A stretch of DNA of 12,440 bases, taken from the NCBI GenBank assembly GCA_038245795.1, contig JBBRSC010000083.1, forward strand, positions 1 through 12,440, written 5' to 3'. Positions 1 through 5,707 of the stretch are shown one piece after another (position 1 is the stretch's first letter; each line of letters opens with the position of its first letter). The notes under the pieces were generated by a model. It worked only from the letters and a program-made list of their open reading frames with translations, was not told where the DNA came from and searched no databases. Origin of the DNA: JBBRSC01 sp038245795 (GTDB lineage Bacteria > Actinomycetota > Acidimicrobiia > Acidimicrobiales > Microtrichaceae). The translations under genes were made by a program, and so were the position numbers.

Positions 1-107
1 CGTCGTCCGAGTTTTCATCGCTCGTTGTCGCCGTCGGTTCGGTGGAGGACATCCCTGTGGTTACCCGATATCAGCCCTGATGAAACCTCGACACATGAGC
101 TGCACCA

Positions 108-122
108 CGACCAGACTGGTCG
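108..122. promoter_or_regulatory. Perfect 7+1+7 inverted repeat, candidate operator
   Basis: CGACCAG, a single A, then CTGGTCG form a perfect odd-centred inverted repeat. It ends 34 bases before the ATG of the sugar dehydrogenase gene at 157. The position and symmetry suit a dimeric repressor site or a short transcript hairpin. No regulator gene is adjacent, so its role is inferred only from place and symmetry. Confidence 0.35.
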
Positions 123-156
123 CAGGGCGAACAACCGCCCAGGAACGAGCCGAGGC

Positions 157-1275
157 ATGAAAACACGACGATTAATCATCGGAATCGGCGCGCTGGCGGC
201 CACGCTGATGATCGCTGCCTGCGCCCCGGCTCCCCCCACGCCGTCACCCGGGATTCCCGTCCTCACCATGTCAACCGTGATCAGCGGCCTCGATCATCCG
301 TGGGATGTTCGCTTCACCCCCGACGGCACCATGCTGGCGACCGAACGAGCCGGGCGCATCGATGCCATCATCGGTGGCACGCGGATCGTCATGGCCGCTC
401 CGAGCGACGTGGTCGTGGCATCTGAGGGCGGCATGCTGGGTCTGGCGATCGACCCGCAGTTCGCCACAAATCGACGGATCTACACCTGCAACCTGTCCAA
501 CATCAGTGGATCGCTGGACGAGCGGGTCACACGCTGGACGGTCGACCCGACCTTCGTGTCGCTCAGCGGTCGCACGGACATCGTCACGGGTATCCCCATG
601 AGCAATGGACGCCACTCCGGCTGTCGCCTGCGGTTCGGTCCCGACAACGCATTGTGGATCACCACCGGGGACGCGGCCCGGATCGACACCTCCCAGAACC
701 CGATTTCGCTGGGCGGCAAGATCCTGCGGGTCAATACCGATGGCACCCCTGCGGCCGGCAACCCCGGTGGCGCGCTTGATCCGCGGATCTTCACGCTCGG
801 TCATCGCAACGTGCAGGGCATCGACTTCCGACCGAGCGACGGTCGAGCGTTCTCCATCGAGCAGGGAACGAACTGCGACGACGAGGTCAATCTGCCCGCC
901 GCCGGCGCCAACTTCGGGTGGAACCCCGGAGCACTCGGCTTCTACAACGAGGTCGCGCCCATGACGGACTTCGCGACCGTGCCGGGCGCAGTGCCCGCCA
1001 CGTGGTCATCGGGCTGCCCCACCATTGCGACCTCAGGCGGCGGATTCGTGTCCGGCACCCAATGGGGCGTCTGGAACAATGCACTCGTCATGGGCGCGCT
1101 GGCCGGGACCCAGTTGCGCGTGGTGTCGTTCGACGCCGCCGGCAACCTGGCAAACCAGTGGACCGCCGTGACCGATCAGGGCCGCATTCGCACCGCCACC
1201 CAGGGCCCGGACGGTGCGCTGTACGTGCTCACCGATTCCTCAACTGGCTCGATCCTCAGGTTCGCTCCCGTCTGA
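157..1275 (+). CDS. PQQ-dependent sugar (aldose/sorbosone) dehydrogenase, lipoprotein
   Basis: This is a 372-residue exported six-bladed beta-propeller enzyme of the soluble glucose/sorbosone dehydrogenase family (GSDH), which oxidises sugars at the aldehyde or C1 position using PQQ. The N-terminus (MKTRRLIIGIGALAATLMIAAC) is a lipoprotein signal with lipobox IAAC, predicting lipidated Cys22 on the outer face of the membrane. Family signatures follow in order: GLDHPWDVRFTPDG (44-57), EGGMLGLAIDPQF (90-102), RHSGCRLRFGPD (152-163) with the likely catalytic base His153, LGGKILRVNTDG (185-196), GHRNVQGIDF (215-224) with the expected PQQ-contacting Arg217, and NCDDEVN with GANFGWNP (239-257). I chose the ATG at 157 because it opens the signal peptide directly after a GAGG-containing stretch. 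The frame stays open back to an ATG at 25, but those 44 residues would precede the signal peptide and look non-coding. The substrate cannot be told from sequence, and no PQQ synthesis genes are in the window, so the cofactor may be made elsewhere or scavenged. Confidence 0.9.
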   Translation: MKTRRLIIGIGALAATLMIAACAPAPPTPSPGIPVLTMSTVISGLDHPWDVRFTPDGTMLATERAGRIDAIIGGTRIVMAAPSDVVVASEGGMLGLAIDPQFATNRRIYTCNLSNISGSLDERVTRWTVDPTFVSLSGRTDIVTGIPMSNGRHSGCRLRFGPDNALWITTGDAARIDTSQNPISLGGKILRVNTDGTPAAGNPGGALDPRIFTLGHRNVQGIDFRPSDGRAFSIEQGTNCDDEVNLPAAGANFGWNPGALGFYNEVAPMTDFATVPGAVPATWSSGCPTIATSGGGFVSGTQWGVWNNALVMGALAGTQLRVVSFDAAGNLANQWTAVTDQGRIRTATQGPDGALYVLTDSSTGSILRFAPV

Positions 1276-1359
1276 TATCAGATGACCCCCTGCTCTACGA
1301 ATCTCCTCAGGTTTGGGGGTTGTCGAATCTCGAGCCGAGGCGCACCATGGGGTGACCAC

Positions 1360-1381
1360 AGGGGACCCCCGACGGTCCCCT
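1360..1381 (+). terminator. GC-rich hairpin after the sugar dehydrogenase gene
   Basis: AGGGGACC (1360-1367) pairs perfectly with GGTCCCCT (1374-1381) over a 6-base loop, CCCGAC. It lies 85 bases after the stop at 1273-1275 and only 11 bases before the Shine-Dalgarno of the next gene. No T-run follows. It may end the upstream transcript or act as a leader structure for the small gene at 1404; the sequence does not decide between these. Confidence 0.45.
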
Positions 1382-1403
1382 CCAGACACCACGGAGGTTG
1401 ACC

Positions 1404-1712
1404 ATGTCAGGACGTCACCAGCGAGCCCATTGGGGTTCCGAGCGAGTGGGGGTGTCGAAGCCCGAAAGAGCGGCGACACACCGGACGATGCGCCATCGAG
1501 CCAATACCGAGATGCACCTGGCCGCTCTGGTCGACGACACCGAGGACCTGGTCTTCAGCCAGCCTCGCCATTCGGGCGTCAAGGTGACGGTCGATACCCA
1601 GCCCGTGGCGACGACCCGCAAGCCGATCCGGCATTGGAAGGAACCGTTCTGGAAGCGCCGCAATGCGGTGGCACGTCAGCGGGTCGAGGCCCAACGGCGG
1701 CTCGCCGCCTGA
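1404..1712 (+). CDS. Small basic hypothetical protein (102 aa)
   Basis: I do not recognise this protein. The start at 1404 is well supported: GGAGG at 1393-1397 lies 6 bases before the ATG. From about residue 35 onward the codons are strongly G/C-ending, as in the neighbouring real genes. The product has no signal peptide or membrane segment. It is rich in Arg, Lys and His, with a mixed central part (HLAALVDDTEDLVFSQP, about 38-54), a short beta-like stretch (VKVTVDTQP, 59-67) and a strongly basic, probably helical tail (RHWKEPFWKRR, 75-85, then Arg-rich to the end). That tail could bind nucleic acid, but no known motif shows this. It is a stand-alone gene, with a hairpin just upstream and a convergent polymerase gene ending 38 bases downstream. 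The first 30 residues have less coding character, and a later start at the ATG at 1488 cannot be excluded. Confidence 0.6.
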   Translation: MSGRHQRAHWGSERVGVSKPERAATHRTMRHRANTEMHLAALVDDTEDLVFSQPRHSGVKVTVDTQPVATTRKPIRHWKEPFWKRRNAVARQRVEAQRRLAA

Positions 1713-1750
1713 CGGACAGTACGGATCCACCAGCCGGTTCGGGGCCGAGT

Positions 1751-2788
1751 TCAGAGCCCGTCGGAGACCTCTTCGGATGCCTCCCGGCGGGCTCGGCTCG
1801 GTGCAACTCGCGGGGGTTCATTGGGTTGCTTCGGGTACACCGGCGGCCATGGCGCGTCCATGAGCCCGGCCGCCAGGTCGGCCCTGCTCATCGCCAAGAG
1901 CGGCTGCAGCGATTGGGGGTCGTCGTACATCGCCGTCCACGCATCGCCCTCCGCTAGGAGCCGATCGGGCACCGTTGCGAGCGTGAGTTCGAACGGGGCT
2001 ATGCCATCGAGCTGGTCCCAACGAAACGGCGTCGAGACCTGCCCGTGCGAATTGGCTCTCACGGACCAGGCGCCGAACACCGTCTTGTGCGGGGCGTTCT
2101 GGTTGAAATCGACGAACACACGCTCGCCGCGCTCCTCTTTCCACCACGCCGCGGTGATGAGATCGGGTCGTCGGCGTTCGAGTTCGCGGGCGATCGCAAC
2201 AGCCGCCGCACGCACCTCGAATGGCGAGGTCGACTCGGTACGCACGTAGATATGGATGCCGCGGTTGCCGGTGGTCTTAGGGAAGCTGTCGATCCCGAGT
2301 TCATCGAACAGTCGGTGGGTCTCGTGCGCAGCCTCGACGATCATCGGGAAGGTCACCCCTGGGCTCGGGTCCAGATCGATGCGGAGTTCGTCGGCCGAGT
2401 CGGGGTGGTCGGCGGTGGTCGCCCACACATGGAAGCCGAGGCAGCCGAGGTTCACCGCCCACGCCAGATGCGCGATGTCCGCCACCACCAGCACCCGCGA
2501 GGTCGTGCCGTTGGGCGTCGACATCTCGGCCGTCGTCAGCCAGTCGGGTGCGTTGTCGGGCACTCGCTTCTGGAAGAACGACTTGCCGGTGGCACCGTCG
2601 GGGAAGCGCTGCAACATGACCGGCCGTCCGCCCATCGTGGCCATGATGGGCTCACGAACCGCAACGTAGTAGTTGATGAGATCGAGCTTGGTTTCACCGC
2701 GCGTTGGGAAGAACACCTTCTCGGGTCGGCTGATCGAGAGCACGCGCCCGTCGATCTCGAGGTCCATACGGGACGTCGCAGCAGCCAT
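1751..2788 (-). CDS. ligD: Stand-alone LigD-type DNA polymerase/primase domain
   Basis: This 345-residue protein matches the polymerase (POL) domain of bacterial LigD, of the archaeo-eukaryotic primase superfamily. That family fills gaps and extends ends, often with ribonucleotides, in non-homologous end joining and related repair. Visible signatures are the N-terminal RPEKVFFP (21-28), GRPVMLQRFPDGATGKSFFQK (54-74), HLAWAVNLGCLGFHVW (107-122), the metal-binding IDLDPSPG (137-144) with Asp138 and Asp140, GNRGIHIYV (174-182) with a conserved His179, and VFVDFNQNAPHKTVFGAWSVRA (224-245) with a probable third metal ligand, Asp227. Neither the ATP-dependent ligase domain nor the phosphoesterase domain of full LigD is present, and no Ku gene is nearby. 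It therefore resembles the separate PolD-type proteins of mycobacteria. The tail after residue 320 is short and charged. I chose the ATG at 2788; another ATG lies seven codons in, and neither has a strong ribosome binding site. Confidence 0.88.
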   Translation of the reverse strand: MAAATSRMDLEIDGRVLSISRPEKVFFPTRGETKLDLINYYVAVREPIMATMGGRPVMLQRFPDGATGKSFFQKRVPDNAPDWLTTAEMSTPNGTTSRVLVVADIAHLAWAVNLGCLGFHVWATTADHPDSADELRIDLDPSPGVTFPMIVEAAHETHRLFDELGIDSFPKTTGNRGIHIYVRTESTSPFEVRAAAVAIARELERRRPDLITAAWWKEERGERVFVDFNQNAPHKTVFGAWSVRANSHGQVSTPFRWDQLDGIAPFELTLATVPDRLLAEGDAWTAMYDDPQSLQPLLAMSRADLAAGLMDAPWPPVYPKQPNEPPRVAPSRARREASEEVSDGL

Positions 2789-2856
2789 GTGCTGAGCCTA
2801 CGAGCGGTGCGCCCGACTCCGAACCGTTTCGGCCACGGAGACAACGCTTCGGCGAA

Positions 2857-2899
2857 GATCGGGGTCCAACCCACGCCACGTGTGGCTTGGGTTCCGATC
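2857..2899 (-). terminator. Long imperfect hairpin between nuclease-fold and polymerase genes
   Basis: AACCCA (2868-2873), one C, then GCCAC (2875-2879) pair with GTGGC (2882-2886), one T, then TGGGTT (2888-2893). The apex centres on CACGTG. After a 5-base bulge the stem resumes as GATCGG (2857-2862) with CCGATC (2894-2899). It lies about 90 bases past the stop of the minus-strand gene ending at 2987 and about 70 bases before the polymerase start at 2788. It could be a terminator for the former, a leader structure for the latter, or both. There is no clear T-run. I see no gene in the rest of the 198-base gap. Confidence 0.45.
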
Positions 2900-2986
2900 G
2901 TCCGCTCACGCAGGTACGGATCCCCGCGGTCCGCCACGCCAGTGATTTGAACGTCGACAACTCGTTCGCCAGCGGTGACCACCGCT

Positions 2987-4018
2987 TCAGACAACACCGA
3001 CATCCAACCAGAGCGTCGCGACAAACGGCCGATGGTCCGATCCCACCGGGTCGAGGTCCTCGACCTCCAGGACCTCAACATCGTTTCCGAGGAGGAGATG
3101 ATCGAGCCGAGCCACGAACGTGGGCACCCATCTCGGCATCCAGGTGGCGATACCCCATGACGGCTTGAGTGCTCGACCAAGCTCGGCATGTGCGTCGCGG
3201 AAGGTCCCCGCCACCAGATGTTCATAGGGCGGCTGCAGCGTGCCCGAATTCAGATCGCCCAACGCGATCGTCAACGGGTCCGCGTCGTCGAGTTCGGCAC
3301 GAAACTGTCGCAGTTGGCGCTTCCAACGGCGAAACGTTGAGCGGTCGGTCGGCGCCTCGGGATGGACCGCCAAAATCCGCAGATCCCGCTCGCCGAAGCG
3401 GCGGGTCGCTTCCACCAGCTGAAGCTCACCAGCCGTTCGAACCCCAGACGTGACGAACGGCTCTCGACTGAAAATCCCCACCTCGTACTCGCCCCGGATT
3501 GGCTCCGGATGGACTCGATGGGGATAGTGGGCCGCGCCGCCGATGGCATTGAAGCGATCGAGCAGCTCCGGTGTGAGTTCGGTCATCACCAGAAGATCGG
3601 GACCAATCTCGAGGAGCTGCGCAATGGCCTCGTCCGGTTCCTCGTTGTCGAGGTAGAGATTCGACAACGCGACCCGGATCACGGCGCCAGTGCCGACACG
3701 ATCACCGCCCTGGCTCCCTCGTCGATGATCGCGAGCGTGTCGCAGTTTGGGGGCGATCACCAACGAACTGGCTCCCACCGCCACCACAGCCCACAGCGCC
3801 AATGGGTAGGAGCCGCTCGTGCCAGCGACCGCCCCAACAACGATCGAGCCCAGTGCCCACCAGGGCGTCAGGAGTTGCGTCACCGCCATCACTGGACCGG
3901 TGCACAGCCTCGCCAGGATCGTCGCGGTCGCAATCAAGCTCAACGAGCACACGAGCACGCCCAACAGAACCCAGATGCTCACGGCTGCAGGATCGTGCCC
4001 CGTTGGCAGCGCTGTCAA
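2987..4018 (-). CDS. Membrane-anchored endonuclease/exonuclease/phosphatase (EEP) family protein
   Basis: This 343-residue protein has three N-terminal hydrophobic segments (about 14-36, 43-66 and 71-90) followed by an EEP-fold catalytic domain (about 113-340) that probably faces outward. Active-site signatures appear in the right order: SNLY (119-122) with Asn120, TELT (146-149) with the metal-binding Glu147, AVHP (217-220) with His219, GDLNS (254-258) with Asp255 and Asn257, RLDHLL (304-309), and the terminal GSDHRP (326-331) with catalytic Asp328 and His329. The set looks complete, so it should be active on a phosphodiester or phosphate ester. Members of this architecture are usually annotated only as EEP-family proteins and the substrate is unknown. 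The start is a TTG at 4018; a GTG at 3982 would also keep all three membrane segments. It diverges from the MerR-type gene across only 46 bases, so the two promoters must lie back to back. Confidence 0.85.
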   Translation of the reverse strand: MTALPTGHDPAAVSIWVLLGVLVCSLSLIATATILARLCTGPVMAVTQLLTPWWALGSIVVGAVAGTSGSYPLALWAVVAVGASSLVIAPKLRHARDHRRGSQGGDRVGTGAVIRVALSNLYLDNEEPDEAIAQLLEIGPDLLVMTELTPELLDRFNAIGGAAHYPHRVHPEPIRGEYEVGIFSREPFVTSGVRTAGELQLVEATRRFGERDLRILAVHPEAPTDRSTFRRWKRQLRQFRAELDDADPLTIALGDLNSGTLQPPYEHLVAGTFRDAHAELGRALKPSWGIATWMPRWVPTFVARLDHLLLGNDVEVLEVEDLDPVGSDHRPFVATLWLDVGVV

Positions 4019-4064
4019 TCCACTCGCTACCGGAGCAGCGCAGGCCTTGTGTCACGATTGGGAA

Positions 4065-4862
4065 ATGGCTCGTCGAACCAACAGCGCCCCTGACGTCGAT
4101 CTCGCCGAGACCCTCGCCGGCCCGCTGGAACCTGAAACCGCCGAACCTGTTGAGGGGGGACTCACACTGGAGGAACTGTCGACAACCTCCGGCGTGCCGG
4201 CGAGGACCATCCGCTTCTACCAGGGCGAGAAGCTTGTCCCGAAGCCCGATCGTGATCCCAAGGACGCCCGGGTGGCGCGGTACTCCCTGGCCCACGTGGA
4301 GCGTCTTCGACTGATCGGCGAGCTCCGCGACCGTGGGCTTCGTCTCCCGGCCATCCGGAATCTGCTCCAAGAAGGCGATGCCAGCACCAACGTCGCCGAC
4401 TGGCTGGGACTCGATGCGTCGCTGCGCGGATCCTGGGGCAACGACGCCGCACTCATCCTGCAGGCCGACGAGTTGCGCGAAATGTTGAACGACGCGCCCC
4501 CCGGCACCCAGGCCATCCTCGAGGAGGGTGGGCTCATCACCCGTCAGGGGTCAGCCTGGTTGGTGCCGAGCCCGGCCCTGGTTGAGGTCACGCTCCGTTT
4601 GGTGGGCGACAACGTGCCGATCGATCTCGTCATCGAGGCGGGTGCCATTCTGCAGACCCACCTTGGCCGCGCGGCCAAACAGCTCATCGACCTGTTCGTT
4701 ACGGCGCTCGCACAGGGCTTCGGCGGCGGCGCGGACACCTCGTCGTTGGTCAACGCGCTTCGACCCATCGCCGGCGACGCCGCACGGATCATTTTCGCCC
4801 AGCAGCTCGAACGTTCGATCGAAGCGCTCCTCGCTGATACCAAGCGAATCCAGAAGCGATGA
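4065..4862 (+). CDS. MerR-family transcriptional regulator with long C-terminal domain
   Basis: A 265-residue DNA-binding regulator. After an acidic, probably disordered N-terminal extension of about 32 residues comes a MerR winged helix-turn-helix (33-102): LTLEELSTTSGVPARTIRFYQ, then a wing, then ARYSLAHVERLRLIGELRDRGLRLPAIRNLLQ. The R-x-I-R-F-Y core and the L-R-D-R-G-x-x-L-x-x-I pattern are typical. Instead of the usual short coiled coil and effector site, about 160 residues follow. They include a segment LEEGGLITRQGSAWLVPSPAL (154-174) that reads like a second small wing, and a largely helical end (about 188-262). There are no Cys residues for metal sensing. The ATG at 4065 is the only plausible start and lacks a clear Shine-Dalgarno; CACGAT at 4053-4058 could be a -10 for a leaderless transcript. 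Its target is unknown; the divergent EEP gene is the obvious first candidate. Confidence 0.85.
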   Translation: MARRTNSAPDVDLAETLAGPLEPETAEPVEGGLTLEELSTTSGVPARTIRFYQGEKLVPKPDRDPKDARVARYSLAHVERLRLIGELRDRGLRLPAIRNLLQEGDASTNVADWLGLDASLRGSWGNDAALILQADELREMLNDAPPGTQAILEEGGLITRQGSAWLVPSPALVEVTLRLVGDNVPIDLVIEAGAILQTHLGRAAKQLIDLFVTALAQGFGGGADTSSLVNALRPIAGDAARIIFAQQLERSIEALLADTKRIQKR

Positions 4863-4866
4863 TCTG

Positions 4867-4900
4867 ACGACCATCGGTTCGGTCAGGGAACCGTCGTCGT
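4867..4900. terminator. Hairpin at the convergent MerR / SGNH gene ends
   Basis: CGGTTC (4875-4880) pairs with GAACCG (4888-4893) over a 7-base loop, and beyond a small internal loop ACGAC (4867-4871) pairs with GTCGT (4896-4900). The structure starts 4 bases after the plus-strand stop at 4860-4862 and covers the last codons of the minus-strand gene. A bidirectional terminator is the natural reading, although neither side has a strong T-run. Confidence 0.45.
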
Positions 4901-5650
4901 CGTGGTCGATGTCGTTGCCGGGGTTGTTGTAGGCGGCACCGTTGTGGGCGGCGCAGGAGGTTCCTCCCGCGTGATCAACCGATAGAGCTGGTTCGCGAGG
5001 CACTGCTGACCGGCGATCGTGAGGTGCAGGCCGTCGGCGTTGCGTCCTCCCGGACACGTCGCGATCGCGGGAGCGAGATCAACGATCGTCGGACGGTTGG
5101 CCGCAGCGCGACGCACCGCCACCGACTGGGCAAACCTCAATCCCGGAAGCCTCGACCCGTAGAGTCCGTCGTAGTAGCTCCCGGGCACGGGTGCGGTCGG
5201 GTCGATCCGCCAGAAATCGGCGCCGCGGGTAGTCGCGAAATAGGTCAGCGCCGACCATTCGAGCAGAAGGCGTTGCAGCGTCGGCCCGCTTGCGTCATCG
5301 GGAATGATCGACTCGGCAATGACGAGATCGGGGTCCCATGACGCCACTTGGTCCTTGACCTGCCGAGCCCATCCGTTCTCCACCGGCGTTGTGGCGCTGC
5401 GACCGACCAACCGCACTTCGACACCCTTCGCCGCCAGCAATGGCTGCAGTTCCGGGATCAGTTGGGGATCGCCTTCGAGCCAGGCTGACCCGTGGAGGAG
5501 GCTGTCGCCGACGATCAACACCCGCCGGTAGTTGGTCGTGCGGACCGGTTTCACGTTGCAGGCCGTAGCACCCAACACCGCAACGATCGTCACGATTGCG
5601 ATGAGAGCGAGCCGCGCCGTACGCCGATCGTGATGTAGTGGAGTGCGCAT
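4883..5650 (-). CDS. SGNH/GDSL-type hydrolase, putative lipoprotein with Pro/Thr tail
   Basis: A 255-residue exported hydrolase of the SGNH fold (esterase, lipase or acyl-ester hydrolase). The N-terminus is basic, then hydrophobic (RLALIAIVTIVAVLGATAC), giving a lipobox-like ATAC with Cys31 as the probable lipid anchor; the -3 residue is Ala rather than Leu, so simple secretion or an uncleaved anchor remains possible. Catalytic blocks are VLIVGDSLLHG (44-54) with Ser50 as nucleophile, and NADGLHLTIAG (204-214) with Asp206 and His209 forming the D-x-x-H end of the triad. Block II Gly is probably in LVGRSATTPVENGW (81-94). The last 27 residues (about 229-255) are almost only Pro, Thr, Ala and Val, ending in a Thr run. 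Such stretches usually link domains, but here nothing follows. The substrate is unknown. The gene faces the MerR-type gene tail to tail and starts 57 bases beyond the desaturase stop, so it could be read from the desaturase operon promoter. Confidence 0.83.
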   Translation of the reverse strand: MRTPLHHDRRTARLALIAIVTIVAVLGATACNVKPVRTTNYRRVLIVGDSLLHGSAWLEGDPQLIPELQPLLAAKGVEVRLVGRSATTPVENGWARQVKDQVASWDPDLVIAESIIPDDASGPTLQRLLLEWSALTYFATTRGADFWRIDPTAPVPGSYYDGLYGSRLPGLRFAQSVAVRRAAANRPTIVDLAPAIATCPGGRNADGLHLTIAGQQCLANQLYRLITREEPPAPPTTVPPTTTPATTSTTTTTVP

Positions 5651-5685
5651 CGCCGACCAACTGTACCGGCGAAGGTGCCGGCCAA

Positions 5686-5703
5686 CACTGCCGACCAGCA
5701 GTG
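5686..5703 (-). terminator. Short hairpin just after the desaturase stop
   Basis: CACTGC (5686-5691) pairs with GCAGTG (5698-5703) over a 6-base loop. It begins 4 bases past the minus-strand stop at 5708-5710. A second weak hairpin, CCGGC/GCCGG at 5666-5681, follows. The stems are short and no T-run is present, so termination here may be partial and allow read-through into the SGNH gene. Confidence 0.35.
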
Positions 5704-5707
5704 CGAC

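Noticed and set aside
25..156. 44-codon upstream extension of the sugar dehydrogenase frame
   Set aside because: It would place 44 polar residues before a standard lipoprotein signal peptide; the ATG at 157 fits the signal peptide directly.
2045..2950. Long plus-strand open frame (301 codons) across the polymerase gene
   Set aside because: It is antisense to a gene with clear LigD polymerase motifs, resembles no family and is a by-product of GC-rich codon use.
3362..4093. Plus-strand open frame across the EEP gene
   Set aside because: It overlaps a minus-strand gene with a complete EEP active site; its translation is low-complexity and unlike any family.
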